Positions 1 to 9,515 are shown, counted from the first letter of the stretch. The stretch is DNA of 64,000 nucleotides from Dethiobacter alkaliphilus (GCA_016841605.1 JAENYV010000002.1:1-64000), one strand, 5' to 3'. Translations and numbers: made by a program. The notes: generated by a model from the sequence alone, not told the origin.

Positions 1-83
1 TTAACATATTTTGCGTTTACAAAGACTTAAAAGCTTTATGCAACGGCACTGATCTAAAGATATTAAAAAGGGAAATAGGTAGC

Positions 84-326
84 ATGGAGCAGAAACCGGT
101 TTTAATCAAAGATTTTCCTGACTTAGAAGAGGACACTGTAAATTCGCTTGAAAATGCAGGAATTAAAACATCTAAGGATTTTTACAAGTTCCATTGTTCC
201 GTCAGCGATTCGGAACAGCCTGCAGAAAAGCTGGCGGCAAGTTTTGTTAGATTGCATTGGATTATATCTCCTTTTTGTAATATTCTTGCCATTTGTTCTG
301 GAATATATATCCTTTGTGTAATATAA
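84..326 (+). CDS. small hypothetical protein, possible helix-hairpin-helix remnant
   Basis: An 80-residue frame starts at ATG 84 behind a purine-rich GGGAAATAGG stretch. The first 40 residues (DFPDLEEDTVNSLENAGIKT and on) resemble the helical start of HhH/DUF4332-type modules, in which a short acidic helix is followed by an 'AGIKT..DF' turn. From about residue 50 the sequence becomes hydrophobic and aromatic and does not continue the HhH pattern. The gene could therefore be a truncated or frameshifted remnant of a longer protein. The region after it is gene-poor, which fits decay. I do not recognise a specific function. It could also be a genuine short membrane-associated protein. Confidence 0.4.
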   Translation: MEQKPVLIKDFPDLEEDTVNSLENAGIKTSKDFYKFHCSVSDSEQPAEKLAASFVRLHWIISPFCNILAICSGIYILCVI

Positions 327-930
327 TGATAAAGAATGGTGGAAAGTGTTTATAATGAAACCAAATGGATATCCTGATTTATTGCCAAGTTAACATAATA
401 CCTTACCAAAAAATCTAGGGCATATATTGCCGGTAAAACTGCTTTTATCTAAAAAAGGAGTTTTCCTTCTTAATATTGCTTCCTTTGGTAAAAACGGATT
501 GGTCTTGGGGAAGTAATCTTCGCCATAATATATGAAATTTGGTATAGAGTATTACTCGGCGTTGTGGCAAGTTCGGAAACCAATATCGTAAAATTTACTG
601 TGCATAAGATAGGTTATTCGCTAAAGGTGTCCGAGCTTGGATGTTCCTCAGGTGTCATTTGTCATTGCTAACGCAGTCCGGAAACAAATTGCCTAAGAAA
701 CAAACTTCATAAACTGTCCACAATCTTCCGGATGCATCCGGGTGCATAAAGACTAAAAGCGGGTTTAACGCTTTCGGGGCATGCACAATTTTCCGGTATA
801 AGAAACCTGCCCCCTCTCTTTAAGTTTACATAATATATATTATCGGACGTTATAATTTTCTCTATCTCTCTCTCCTCTCTGTATCTTTTAATTCTTAATT
901 TTGTCTAATATTGTAAAATTAATTTTGGGG
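327..930. other. gene-poor stretch, possible decayed coding DNA
   Basis: No intact gene with a start and ribosome site is visible in these roughly 600 bases. Between about 500 and 670 the plus strand holds a start-less open stretch of about 55 codons with a hydrophobic first half, which looks like a fragment of a decayed membrane protein. A short inverted repeat (AAAGCG/CGCTTT) lies near 757-775. The 3' end is a pyrimidine-rich CT tract (about 850-890) leading into the leuA promoter. I see no transposase, terminal repeats or RNA gene. Confidence 0.35.
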
Positions 931-959
931 TTGACAGAGAGAAAAAAATTGGATAATAT
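931..959 (+). promoter_or_regulatory. sigma-A-type promoter of the leuA T-box transcript
   Basis: A perfect -35 box TTGACA (931-936) is separated by exactly 17 bases from TAATAT (954-959). Transcription would start near 966, just before the T-box leader. This is the only strong promoter between the first small gene and leuA. Confidence 0.8.
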
Positions 960-974
960 ATTTCACAAGTTGAA

Positions 975-1254
975 TTATGCTAAGACAATGAGCAGGTTTA
1001 GTACGAAAGTTTTGGAAGTGCACAGAGAGTTGTCATTTTGCTGAAAGCGCAACCCTTCCCCTTTCGGAAACTCTCCTGCGAGTCGCCGGCCGAAATCAGC
1101 GAAGCTGAGAGTAAGTTTGGACGGGACTTTCCCGTTACAGAAAAACCAATTAAGAGGACGGGACTATCTATGCCTCCCGTCAATAAGAGTGGTACCGCGG
1201 AAGTATACCTTTCGTCTCTAATAGATGAGATGAAAGGTTTTTTGTTTTTTCTTT
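975..1254 (+). promoter_or_regulatory. T-box leader controlling leuA, likely leucine-specific
   Basis: This leader has the standard layout of a tRNA-sensing T-box. A long Stem I region contains AGAGAG near 1024. The conserved T-box bulge AGAGTGGTACCGCGG lies at 1186-1200 and is followed directly by an intrinsic terminator. The likely specifier codon is CTC (1071-1073, in the context GGAAACTCTCC), which would read leucine tRNA. Uncharged tRNA-Leu would stabilise the antiterminator and allow leuA transcription. I assigned the specifier by analogy with other Firmicutes T-boxes and did not fold the RNA. Confidence 0.9.
1207..1254 (+). terminator. T-box-controlled terminator upstream of leuA
   Basis: The stem runs from ACCTTTCGTCTC (from 1207) to GAGATGAAAGGT (ending 1239), followed by a T-rich tract. 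It sits seven bases after the T-box core, so the core and the terminator 5' arm can pair in alternative ways. Confidence 0.85.
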
Positions 1255-1281
1255 TTATTATTTTTATAAGAGGTGATTTTA

Positions 1282-2835
1282 ATGAGCAATCGGGTAATGA
1301 TTTTTGACAGCACTTTAAGAGATGGAGAACAAACACCGGGTGCCAAGCTTAACGCTCAAGAAAAAGTAAAAATTGCCCGTCAGCTTGCCCGTTTAAATGT
1401 AGATGTTATCGAAGCAGGTTTTCCTATCTCCTCCCCAGGTGATCTCAAAGCTGTTCAACAAATTTCCAGAGAAGTTAAAGGTCCGATCATTGCAGCGCTG
1501 GCAAGAGCAGTCAAAGAAGATATTGATTGTGCCTGGGATTCGGTCAAAGAAGCTGAAAAACCCCGTCTTCATGTCTTTTTAGCGGCATCGGATATTCACA
1601 TGGAGAAAAAATTGCGAAAGAGTCCGGAAACCTGCCTGCAAGAAGCTGTCGAAGCGGTAAGATATGCCAAAAGCTTTACCGATGACGTGGAATATTCTCT
1701 GGAGGATTCAACCAGAGCGCGGGAAGATTATATCCTGAAGGTGGTAGAAGCGGTTATTGATGCAGGAGCTACTGTCGTCAATCTTCCGGATACTGTCGGT
1801 TATACTGTTCCGGAGGAGTACGGCAGGTTAATCCACCTGATTAATACTAAGGTTCCCAATATTCATAAAACCATCCTGAGCGTTCACTGCCATAATGACC
1901 TTGGGCTGGCAGTAATAAATTCACTTGTCGCCGTCGAAAATGGGGCCAGGCAAATCGAATGTAATGTTAACGGGATCGGGGAACGTGCCGGCAATGCTGC
2001 TTTGGAAGAGATTGTCATGGCTATGGTTATTCGTGGCGATAAATATCCTTATTATTCGGGAATTAATACCAAAGAAATTTACCGCACCAGTCGTTTAGTC
2101 AGCAAGTTGACAGGGATTCCCATCCCTCTGAATAAAGCGGTAATCGGTCTAAATGCTTTTGCTCATTCCTCCGGCATCCACCAGGACGGGGTTTTAAAAG
2201 ATAAGCGTACCTATGAGATAATTAATGCCGATTTGATCGGGGGCCAGGCCGCCCAAATGGTTTTAACGGCCCGTTCGGGGCGCCATGCTGTGCGTCATCA
2301 GCTGGAAACAATGAACTATCACCTGGAAAATGGAGAATTTGAGGCATTTTATCAGAAATATGTGGAGCTAGCCGATAAAAAGAAAGAAATATACAAAGAA
2401 GACCTGGAAGCCATGTTAATTGATGTCTCTTATGCAGAATCTACGTACGAATTAGAGTATCTCCAGACGGTAAGCGGAACAAGAACGATTCCTGCTGCTG
2501 TAGTACGCCTCAGTAAAGGCGGGGAAATTTTTGAAGAAGTTGCCAGCGGTTCAGGTCCCATTGATGCAGCGTATAAGGCAGTGGAAAAAATTACTGGAAT
2601 CGATACGGATATGGAAAATTATAATCTAAGGGCTGTTTCCCCCGGCATGGATGCCCTGGGTGAAGTATCCCTGAAAATTAACTATAAAGATAAGAATATT
2701 ATCGGTCGGGGGATGAGCACAGATATAGTTGAAGCAAGTGTGAAAGCCTATCTCGACGGAATAAACAAGTTGATTCGTCTTATATCTAACAATAATCATA
2801 AACAGGCAAACTCCGTCTCTAAAAGCGGAAGTTAA
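1282..2835 (+). CDS. leuA: 2-isopropylmalate synthase
   Basis: This enzyme condenses acetyl-CoA with 2-oxoisovalerate, the first committed step of leucine synthesis. The protein of about 517 residues has the HMGL-type TIM barrel with DSTLRDGEQTPG at the start, HCHND near residues 200-205 (metal ligands) and HSSGIHQDG near 295. The C-terminal third is the LeuA allosteric dimer domain responsible for leucine feedback. I chose ATG 1282 because AAGAGGTG lies 7 bases upstream; an in-frame GTG nine bases earlier falls inside that ribosome site. Citramalate synthase is a less likely alternative, because the N-terminal 'SSPGD' region and overall length fit LeuA and the leader looks leucine-specific. 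No leuB, leuC or leuD follows in the window. Confidence 0.92.
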   Translation: MSNRVMIFDSTLRDGEQTPGAKLNAQEKVKIARQLARLNVDVIEAGFPISSPGDLKAVQQISREVKGPIIAALARAVKEDIDCAWDSVKEAEKPRLHVFLAASDIHMEKKLRKSPETCLQEAVEAVRYAKSFTDDVEYSLEDSTRAREDYILKVVEAVIDAGATVVNLPDTVGYTVPEEYGRLIHLINTKVPNIHKTILSVHCHNDLGLAVINSLVAVENGARQIECNVNGIGERAGNAALEEIVMAMVIRGDKYPYYSGINTKEIYRTSRLVSKLTGIPIPLNKAVIGLNAFAHSSGIHQDGVLKDKRTYEIINADLIGGQAAQMVLTARSGRHAVRHQLETMNYHLENGEFEAFYQKYVELADKKKEIYKEDLEAMLIDVSYAESTYELEYLQTVSGTRTIPAAVVRLSKGGEIFEEVASGSGPIDAAYKAVEKITGIDTDMENYNLRAVSPGMDALGEVSLKINYKDKNIIGRGMSTDIVEASVKAYLDGINKLIRLISNNNHKQANSVSKSGS

Positions 2836-2880
2836 GGAAATTAAGGAAGTTAAGAAAAATGTTTGGCGGTTCCTCCCTTG

Positions 2881-2920
2881 CGAACCATTGTTTGCCCGCT
2901 GAGCTGGACTGTGCTATAAT
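2881..2920 (+). promoter_or_regulatory. lexA promoter with LexA (SOS) box
   Basis: CGAAC-N4-GTTTG at 2881-2894 matches the palindromic half-sites of the Gram-positive SOS box. It overlaps a -35-like TTGCCC (2892-2897), which lies 17 bases before a perfect -10 TATAAT (2915-2920). This geometry implies autorepression of lexA by promoter occlusion. The four central bases differ from the preferred RNRY of B. subtilis. Confidence 0.8.
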
Positions 2921-2956
2921 GAAAATGAGAAAACCATTACAAAGGTGGTTGTTCCG

Positions 2957-3580
2957 GTGAAAAAATTAACTTCCCGCCAGCAGGAAATCTTAACTTTTAT
3001 TAAAGAAGAAGTAATGCAGAAAAATTATCCACCTTCTGTGAGGGAAATCTGTAAAGTTATGAATCTCAGTTCCAGCTCCACAGTCCATGCCCACTTGCGG
3101 GCTTTGGAAAAGAAAGGTTTTATTAAACGGGATCCGACGAAGCCGAGGGCTCTGGAAATTTTGGACCCTGCTGCACGCTCCCATCCGAATAAGAAAGCCA
3201 GGCTTATTCCCATACTCGGTCAGGTAACGGCCGGAGTGCCTGTTTTGGCTGAAGAAAATATTGAAGACTATCTTCTCCTCCCGGGTGAAATTGTCAAGGA
3301 AGATACGGTTTTTTTGCTCCGCATCCGGGGGGAGAGTATGAAAGAAGCGGGTATTCTTCCGGAAGACCTGGTTATTGTCCGGCAGCAGCCATCCGCGGAG
3401 AACGGAGAAATTGTTGTTGCCCTGCTTGCCGATGAAGCTACCGTAAAAAGATTTTACCGGCAGAATGATACAATTATCCTCCAACCGGAAAATCCAGATT
3501 TTGAACCGATCATTATTCCTGCAGATGAAGATACCCGGATTTTAGGCAAAGTAATCGGTTTAATTAGATCGTTTGATTAG
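2957..3580 (+). CDS. lexA: LexA repressor
   Basis: LexA is the SOS-response repressor and self-cleaves when bound to RecA-ssDNA. Residues 1-70 form the winged-helix DNA-binding domain. The cleavage site is the Ala-Gly pair in VTAGVPV near residue 90. The catalytic Ser lies in GESM and the catalytic Lys in ATVKRF of the S24-type peptidase domain. I chose GTG 2957 because AAAGGTGG ends eight bases upstream; the in-frame GTG at 2945 lies within that site. The length of 207 residues is normal. Both the LexA box and recA (56.4 kb) are in this window. Confidence 0.95.
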   Translation: MKKLTSRQQEILTFIKEEVMQKNYPPSVREICKVMNLSSSSTVHAHLRALEKKGFIKRDPTKPRALEILDPAARSHPNKKARLIPILGQVTAGVPVLAEENIEDYLLLPGEIVKEDTVFLLRIRGESMKEAGILPEDLVIVRQQPSAENGEIVVALLADEATVKRFYRQNDTIILQPENPDFEPIIIPADEDTRILGKVIGLIRSFD

Positions 3581-3604
3581 ACCAACTACCTTCATCCCGT
3601 TCTT

Positions 3605-4900
3605 TCATTCTGCAAGTATTGCTTTCAATATGGAGCCTATCCCCAAAATAAAGTGCTGATAGCTCAGACCGCCCTGCACATAAAGGGCATATGGTTCCCG
3701 CAGAGGCGCATCGGCGCTTAATTCACTGGAGGATCCCTGGACAAAAGTCCCGGCAGCCATAAAAATAGGATCTTGATAACCGGGTGTTTCCCCTTCTATC
3801 GGGACAAAATGGGAGTTGATCGGGGAAAATTCCTGGACTGCCCGGCAAAAATTTTGTAATTCTTCCCGTTTTTTTAAACGAATCATTTGCACGATATCTC
3901 CCCTCTTTTCTCCAGGCCGGGGGTCCACCCCGTAACCGGCTCTCTCCAGAGTTGCGGCAAGAGTTACTGCTCCTTTTAAGGCTTCTCCGGTTAAATGGGG
4001 AGCCATGAAAAGTCCCTGGTAAAAAAGCCTTTTATTATATACAAAGGCTCCCAGTTCTTTTCCCAGTCCCGGTGCAGTCATGGCACTGCTGACCCTGTTA
4101 ATATACTTTTTTTTGCCGACAACGTAACCACCGGTTGGAGCAAGCCCTCCCCCGGGATTTTTGATCAGTGAGCCGGCAATAAGATCTGCTCCGGCTTCAA
4201 GGGGTTCATCCTTCTCCACGAATTCTCCGTAGCAGTTGTCTATGAAGATAATAATGTCGGAATTGTAGAAACGGATTTTATTAACCATGTTCTCAATATC
4301 TTTAACTGTCAAAGAAGGACGAAAAGGATTATAACCCCTGGAACGCTGAATCAAGACCGCAGAAGTAGGTTTTTGCAATAGCTCTTTCAGTTTTTTTTCA
4401 TCTTTGGCATCTTCTACCTCTTGCATATTAACACAGTGAAAGGCAATACCCCAGTCTTTTAGATTGCCTTCCCATATACTTGAAGATTCTTGCCCGTCTT
4501 CGGCAAATTTTTTACCTCCAATAGCTCTCCAAAGGGTATCGTAAGGACGACCCGTTACGATAAGAAGCCGTTCTCCCGGACTTAGCAGCCCCTTTAAACA
4601 AGTAAACAATGTATGTGTACCCGAGACCAGGTGAGGGCGGACCAAGGCGTCCTCTCCCTGAAAAATACGGGCAAAAAGGGCATCCAGCTTTTCTCTTCCC
4701 CTGTCATGGTACCCGTAACCTTCGCTGGAATGAAAACAGTCATCAGTAATTTTTTCCTGCTGAAAAGCGCTCAGAACTTTAGCCTGGTTAAAGAGAGAAA
4801 TGGCTTCTATTGCTTCATGCTGCGCCTTCACTTCTTTTTCAGCTTCAAGTATAAGTCTGTTTATTTCCGGTTTTAAAGAAAAGAACTGCCACCATTCCAT
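3605..4900 (-). CDS. PLP-dependent Cys/Met-metabolism enzyme, YnbB/aluminium-resistance family
   Basis: This 431-residue protein belongs to the methionine gamma-lyase-like family (PF06838) found beside hflX in many Firmicutes (YnbB in Bacillus). The PLP-binding fold is recognisable: SGTHTLF contacts the cofactor phosphate, IFIDNCYGEF carries the PLP-contacting Asp, and the Schiff-base Lys is in GSLIKNPGGG, followed by APTGGYVVG. The true substrate is not established; family annotations range from cystathionine beta-lyase to 'aluminium resistance'. It ends opposite lexA (convergent) and starts 17 bases after hflX ends, so the two probably share a transcript. Confidence 0.85.
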   Translation of the reverse strand: MEWWQFFSLKPEINRLILEAEKEVKAQHEAIEAISLFNQAKVLSAFQQEKITDDCFHSSEGYGYHDRGREKLDALFARIFQGEDALVRPHLVSGTHTLFTCLKGLLSPGERLLIVTGRPYDTLWRAIGGKKFAEDGQESSSIWEGNLKDWGIAFHCVNMQEVEDAKDEKKLKELLQKPTSAVLIQRSRGYNPFRPSLTVKDIENMVNKIRFYNSDIIIFIDNCYGEFVEKDEPLEAGADLIAGSLIKNPGGGLAPTGGYVVGKKKYINRVSSAMTAPGLGKELGAFVYNKRLFYQGLFMAPHLTGEALKGAVTLAATLERAGYGVDPRPGEKRGDIVQMIRLKKREELQNFCRAVQEFSPINSHFVPIEGETPGYQDPIFMAAGTFVQGSSSELSADAPLREPYALYVQGGLSYQHFILGIGSILKAILAE

Positions 4901-4917
4901 TAATAATCATCGTCCTT

Positions 4918-6273
4918 TCAATTTTTCTCTTCATCCCTCCCCTCTTCAACCCCTCTCTCCTTTTCTCGGGTAAAAGGGAGAAGCCTATTAACATAAAGTT
5001 CACTGATTTCTACATCGGCAATCGCATATTCCCCATTAAAAGCTACCTTTAAAACCTTTCCGTTTGCATAAAGAAATGAAAAAGAAGGCCACTTGTCATA
5101 AGGAATAAAGAGTTTTAAACAGACGGTATTGGGGGCCAGAGTCTTGTTAATCATCTCTTGAAGGTCTCTGATATTCTCCCCTGTTTCCGCAGAAACAAAT
5201 ATGGAAGGAGTATATTCCCGTTCAATTTTTTCCTTGATGGAATGCAGTTCAGATACCGGAAGGAGGTCCATTTTGGTAAAGACAAATATTCTTGGTTTAT
5301 TCGTCATTGCTAAACTCTGTAAAGTCTCCTCCACAGAGGCTATTAATTCCCTAAAATCATTGCGGCTTATATCCACAACATGAAGGAGAAGATCCCCCTC
5401 CCGGATTTCCTCCAAAGTAGCGCTGAAAGCATCCATAAGCTGACGGGGAAGATTGCGAATAAAGCCCACTGTATCAGTCAGAAGAATCTTTTTCCCCTCT
5501 TCATTGTTTAGATATCTCACTGTGGGGTCCAGTGTAGCGAAAAGCTTATCTTCAGTAAAAACCTGCGCTCCGGTGAGAACATTTAAAAGAGTCGATTTTC
5601 CGGCATTAGTATACCCCACAAGGGGAATTATGCTAAAACCTTTCTCCTTACGGCTTTCCCGATGAAGCCTGCGGTGTTTTTTTACCTGTTTAATTTCTTT
5701 ACGTAGAACGGCAATCCTTTGCTTAATTCTTCTCCGGTCTATTTCCAGTTGGGTTTCTCCCGGCCCCCTGGTTCCGATCCCAGCGCCCAGACGGGACAGG
5801 TAAGCTCTTCTTCCCGTCAGACGGGGTAAAAGATAACTAAGTTGGGCCAGCTCTACCTGTAATCTTCCTTCTCTGGAAAGAGCTCTCTGGGCGAAAATGT
5901 CCAGAATTAAAGCGGTGCGGTCAATTATTTTTCCGCCAACCAGATTTTCAAGGTTTCTAATTTGCGTCGGTGAGAGTTCATGGTCAAAGATAACCAGTCC
6001 GGCTTCCATTTCCTCTTTGGCAATTTTTAGTTCTTCAGCTTTTCCTTTACCGATGAAGTACGTTGGATTCATCTTATCACTTTTTTGCCGGACCATGCCG
6101 ATTACTTCTCCGCCGGCAGTCTCTGTGAGCAGACAAAGTTCCTCCATAGATATATCCTCATCATTTTGTGCGTCTTGCGATATATCCAGGCTGACAAGGA
6201 TGGCTTTTTCCCGGTTTGTTATCTGTTCTCCTATTATATTCCTGCACTCTTCCCTTCTAACTATTTTTAGCAA
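4918..6273 (-). CDS. hflX: GTPase HflX
   Basis: HflX is a ribosome-associated GTPase that splits stalled or heat-damaged 70S ribosomes. The N-terminal HflX domain (about residues 20-190) includes the glycine-rich [15 protein letters not shown] segment. The G domain has GYTNAGKST (G1), DTVGFI (G3) and TKMD (G4), and a C-terminal domain follows. The start is uncertain. TTG 6273 gives 451 residues but has no clear ribosome site, and the family's usual start would fall 20-25 codons later, where I see no standard start codon. The gene lies behind a terminator that separates it from hfq, so some transcription must read through or begin locally. Confidence 0.93.
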   Translation of the reverse strand: MLKIVRREECRNIIGEQITNREKAILVSLDISQDAQNDEDISMEELCLLTETAGGEVIGMVRQKSDKMNPTYFIGKGKAEELKIAKEEMEAGLVIFDHELSPTQIRNLENLVGGKIIDRTALILDIFAQRALSREGRLQVELAQLSYLLPRLTGRRAYLSRLGAGIGTRGPGETQLEIDRRRIKQRIAVLRKEIKQVKKHRRLHRESRKEKGFSIIPLVGYTNAGKSTLLNVLTGAQVFTEDKLFATLDPTVRYLNNEEGKKILLTDTVGFIRNLPRQLMDAFSATLEEIREGDLLLHVVDISRNDFRELIASVEETLQSLAMTNKPRIFVFTKMDLLPVSELHSIKEKIEREYTPSIFVSAETGENIRDLQEMINKTLAPNTVCLKLFIPYDKWPSFSFLYANGKVLKVAFNGEYAIADVEISELYVNRLLPFTREKERGVEEGRDEEKN

Positions 6274-6311
6274 AATTTTTAGTAAAATTTGTTATGCAGC
6301 CAAAACAATTA

Positions 6312-6340
6312 AAAGACACTTGGGAACAAGTGTCTTTATC
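6312..6340 (-). terminator. intrinsic terminator after hfq
   Basis: A near-perfect stem AAAGACACTTG/CAAGTGTCTTT with a GGAA-type loop lies between hfq and hflX. On the minus strand a T-rich stretch follows. It probably ends the mutS-mutL-miaA-hfq transcript. Confidence 0.65.
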
Positions 6341-6402
6341 TTCCGTCCAATCCTTTTGGGGGATAGTTTCAAAGCTTTTTGTTCTCGAATTCTCTCAGAT
6401 TC

Positions 6403-6636
6403 TTATTCGGCAGTCTGATTAAAAACTATATTCCGGAAAGGAATGATCGTAGAAACTGCATGCTTATAAACCATTTGCTGCTTTCCGTCAACATCCAGCA
6501 AAATGGTAAAATTATCAAAACTACGAATGCTTCCTTTTATTTGATAGCCGTTGACGAGGAAAATAGTTACCGGTGTGTTTTCCTTGCGAATCTGGTTTAA
6601 AAAGTTATCTTGAAGATTTAATGGCCCCTTCGTCAT
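6403..6636 (-). CDS. hfq: RNA chaperone Hfq
   Basis: Hfq is a hexameric Sm-like RNA chaperone. The 77 residues cover the full Sm fold: Sm1 runs from about residue 10 ([18 protein letters not shown]) to the FDNF segment near 42, and Sm2 includes VYKHAVSTI near residue 60, matching the conserved YKHA(I/V)S core. The C-terminal tail is very short, as in most Gram-positive Hfq proteins. It follows miaA directly, the classical miaA-hfq order. Confidence 0.97.
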   Translation of the reverse strand: MTKGPLNLQDNFLNQIRKENTPVTIFLVNGYQIKGSIRSFDNFTILLDVDGKQQMVYKHAVSTIIPFRNIVFNQTAE

Positions 6637-6683
6637 TCTTTTCGCCTCCTGCTTTGTTTGTATATTCTATTCGGTATAAAATG

Positions 6684-7643
6684 TTAATATCCTGCAATCT
6701 TTCTACAAATACTATCCAGAATTGGCTCCAATTTCATTTCCGGTTCAATTTCAAGCCAGGTAATCCTCTTATCAGCCCGGAACCAGGTCATCTGTCTCTT
6801 GGCAAATTTTCTTGTATCCTGCTTAAAAACGGAGACGGTCTTTTCCCATTCCCAATTCTTTTGCAGGTACATAAGCATATGCCTGTAACCAAGGGATTGA
6901 AGCGCTTTTGAATTACTTCCATAACCTTTTTTAAGAATATCTTTAACTTCCAGGAGAAGCCCTTTTTGGAGCATCAGGTCCACTCGATGATTTATTCTCG
7001 CATAAAGCAATTCCCGTTTCATGGTTAGTCCGAACATGATCAACTCATAGGGACTCTTATTTTGCAAGGTTAATTCCTGCTGCCTGGAAATAGGTTCCCC
7101 TGTTAAATAATAATATTCCAAAGCCCTGATAATACGTTTGGTATCATTAGGGTGCAGTTTTTTTCCCCCCGCAGGATCGACTTGTTGCAGTTTATGGTAA
7201 AGATGTTCTTTTCCATAGTCAGCCAGTTCCCTCTGCAGTTTTTCTCGCACACTGGGATTATATTTCCCGCTACGGAAAGTATACTCATCAATAAGTGCCT
7301 TGATATAGAGACCGGTTCCTCCAACCAGGATGGGAAGTTTACCCCTGGAATGAATCTCCGAGATATGTTTTCCGGCCATTGACTGATAATCGAAAACTGT
7401 AAAATTAACATCAGGCGTAACAACATCGATCATGTGATGGGGAATCCCCCTCCTTTCTTCAGCGGTAGGTTTGGCGCTTCCGATATCCAGATAGCGATAG
7501 ACCTGCACGGAATCTGCTGAAACAATTTCCCCTCCTATTCTCTCGGCCAGAAGAATGGAGAGGTCCGTTTTACCGGTGGCTGTGGGCCCGGCAATGATGA
7601 TCAGGGGGATTTCGTTATTTCCCTCAACTTTTACCTCGTTCAT
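6684..7643 (-). CDS. miaA: tRNA dimethylallyltransferase MiaA
   Basis: MiaA transfers a dimethylallyl group to A37 of tRNAs that read codons starting with U. Walker-type GPTATGKT is near residue 20 and SADSVQVY near 42. The catalytic region GGTGLY lies near residue 108 and the Tyr-rich YYYLTGEPIS segment near 180. Its product is the substrate of MiaB, encoded 5.4 kb upstream in the same direction. The 28-base gap to mutL and the common strand indicate one operon. Confidence 0.96.
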   Translation of the reverse strand: MNEVKVEGNNEIPLIIIAGPTATGKTDLSILLAERIGGEIVSADSVQVYRYLDIGSAKPTAEERRGIPHHMIDVVTPDVNFTVFDYQSMAGKHISEIHSRGKLPILVGGTGLYIKALIDEYTFRSGKYNPSVREKLQRELADYGKEHLYHKLQQVDPAGGKKLHPNDTKRIIRALEYYYLTGEPISRQQELTLQNKSPYELIMFGLTMKRELLYARINHRVDLMLQKGLLLEVKDILKKGYGSNSKALQSLGYRHMLMYLQKNWEWEKTVSVFKQDTRKFAKRQMTWFRADKRITWLEIEPEMKLEPILDSICRKIAGY

Positions 7644-7670
7644 AAAACTCCTCCTTTTTTGTCCCCCGTT

Positions 7671-9509
7671 TTAACGTCTTTTAAAATACTTCTCTAGTTC
7701 AGTTTTCTTCATTTGAAAAAAAACGGGTCTTCCGTGGGGACAAAAAAAGGGATCACGGCATTCTTGCAGTTGCTGTAAAAGCGACCTTATTTCCTTGAAT
7801 GTTAAGCTCTTGTTCGCTTTTATGGCTGCTTTACAGGATAATTGCAATAGAGCTTCTTTTTGAAAATCTTCTTTCTCCAAAGGTTTAGATGTTAACTCTT
7901 CAAAAAGATCTTGTAACATTTCCGGATGAAAAATGTCTTTCAAGAAAATAGGGACTCTGCGGATTATAAATGTATTATTGCCAAACTGCTCCAGTTCTAA
8001 CCCTATTTCTTCCAGTATCTTTATTTTGGCGGAAAGCTGTTCCGCCATGTCCATGGGAAGCTCAAAAGGGAGCGGTAAAGCAATCTGGCTACTGAGTAAA
8101 GCATCATTGTTTTTTTGCTGCAATTTTTCCCAAAGTATCCGTTCGTGTGCCGCGTGCTGATCCAGAAAAAAGAGTTCTTCTCCCTTTTGCAAAAGGATAT
8201 ATGTTTCAAATACTTGTCCGATAATAACTTCAAAAAAAGGTTCTTTAAGCAGCGGTTTTGTCAATAATGTCAGGTTTTCGCCGCTTTCTAAAGGGGATTT
8301 TTCGTAAGATTTTTCGGATAAGAAAGCTTCATCTGTTCTTTCCGTAAATACCGGTGTTCTTTTTGTAAATACCGGGGTATCCGCTGAAGGAGAAAATCTG
8401 TTTTCCCTTGCCCCATATGTAATTATTTCTTCTTGAAAATGTGCTTTTTCCCCGCCCGGTTGGACATTTCCTCCCTTTTTCACGCGGTTTATCTCCTCTT
8501 TCCAGCTGAATGCGGGAATTCTTTTCCCTGTTTGAAAAGCAATATTTAAAGATCTAATGAGAAATGAGCGGACAAATTCTTCACGATACAGTCTGATTTC
8601 TGTTTTTGCAGGATGAACATTCACATCAATTTCTGCCGGAGGAAGGGAAAGGAAAAGAAAGGCCAGGGGATATTTTTTGGAAGTAACCAGGCTGGAATAA
8701 CTTTTGTCGAGAGACTCTCTGAACGTTTTACTCCGGACAACCCGACCATTAACAAAAAAGAATTGATAGCTTCTATTGCTCCGGGCAAATAAAGGGTCGC
8801 TTACGTACCCGTCCAGGCAGTAATTGTCCTCAGTAAAATGCAACGGGATTAAATTTCTTTCCATATCATGACCCAAAAGGGTTAAAATTACATTAATTAG
8901 TTGCCCATCTCCGGACGTCTCAAAAAGAATACCTTTTTCCCTTTCAAGAATAAAAGAGACATCCGGTCTGGAAAGGGCAAGGACCTGCATCGTGCGAGAA
9001 ACCTTTGCCGTTTCTGCAGCAAGCCCCTTTAAAAATTTGCGTCTCGCGGGAATATTAAAAAAAAGATCTTGAACAATGACCCTCGTTCCTGCCGGAAACC
9101 CAACTTCCTGAAAAGACTTTTCTGTTCCGCCTTCCAGAAAAAGATAAGTTCCTGCTTCTTCACGGCATTGACGCGAAGTAATGGATAATTTTGAAACAGA
9201 GGAAATACTGGGAAGTGCTTCCCCCCGAAAACCAAGGGTATGAACAGTGTCCAGATCCTCTATGTTTTGAATTTTACTGGTTGCATGTCTTTCCACAGCC
9301 AGGCGCAGTTCAGTGGAAGGTATACCGTCTCCATCGTCAATAACGGTAATTTCTTGCAGCCCTCCTTTTTTGAGGATAACCCTAATACGTTTAGCTCCTG
9401 CATCCAGAGCATTCTCTACCAGTTCTTTAACTACTGATGAAGGGCTTTCAACAACTTCACCCGCGGCAATTTGGTTGGCTGTCCCTGGGGACAGTTTTCT
9501 GATAGGCAC
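7671..9509 (-). CDS. mutL: DNA mismatch repair protein MutL
   Basis: MutL couples MutS mismatch recognition to strand incision. The GHKL ATPase part shows ENALDAG, DDGDGI and GFRGEALPSI within the first 110 residues. The C-terminal part has the endonuclease motif DQHAAHE near residue 450 and CPHGRPVF near the end, so this is the nicking type of MutL found in bacteria without MutH. It begins six bases after mutS ends (ATG at 9509). The middle linker (about 350-410) is low-complexity with a duplicated 'TPVFT' motif. Confidence 0.96.
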   Translation of the reverse strand: MPIRKLSPGTANQIAAGEVVESPSSVVKELVENALDAGAKRIRVILKKGGLQEITVIDDGDGIPSTELRLAVERHATSKIQNIEDLDTVHTLGFRGEALPSISSVSKLSITSRQCREEAGTYLFLEGGTEKSFQEVGFPAGTRVIVQDLFFNIPARRKFLKGLAAETAKVSRTMQVLALSRPDVSFILEREKGILFETSGDGQLINVILTLLGHDMERNLIPLHFTEDNYCLDGYVSDPLFARSNRSYQFFFVNGRVVRSKTFRESLDKSYSSLVTSKKYPLAFLFLSLPPAEIDVNVHPAKTEIRLYREEFVRSFLIRSLNIAFQTGKRIPAFSWKEEINRVKKGGNVQPGGEKAHFQEEIITYGARENRFSPSADTPVFTKRTPVFTERTDEAFLSEKSYEKSPLESGENLTLLTKPLLKEPFFEVIIGQVFETYILLQKGEELFFLDQHAAHERILWEKLQQKNNDALLSSQIALPLPFELPMDMAEQLSAKIKILEEIGLELEQFGNNTFIIRRVPIFLKDIFHPEMLQDLFEELTSKPLEKEDFQKEALLQLSCKAAIKANKSLTFKEIRSLLQQLQECRDPFFCPHGRPVFFQMKKTELEKYFKRR

Positions 9510-9515
9510 CCCTTC

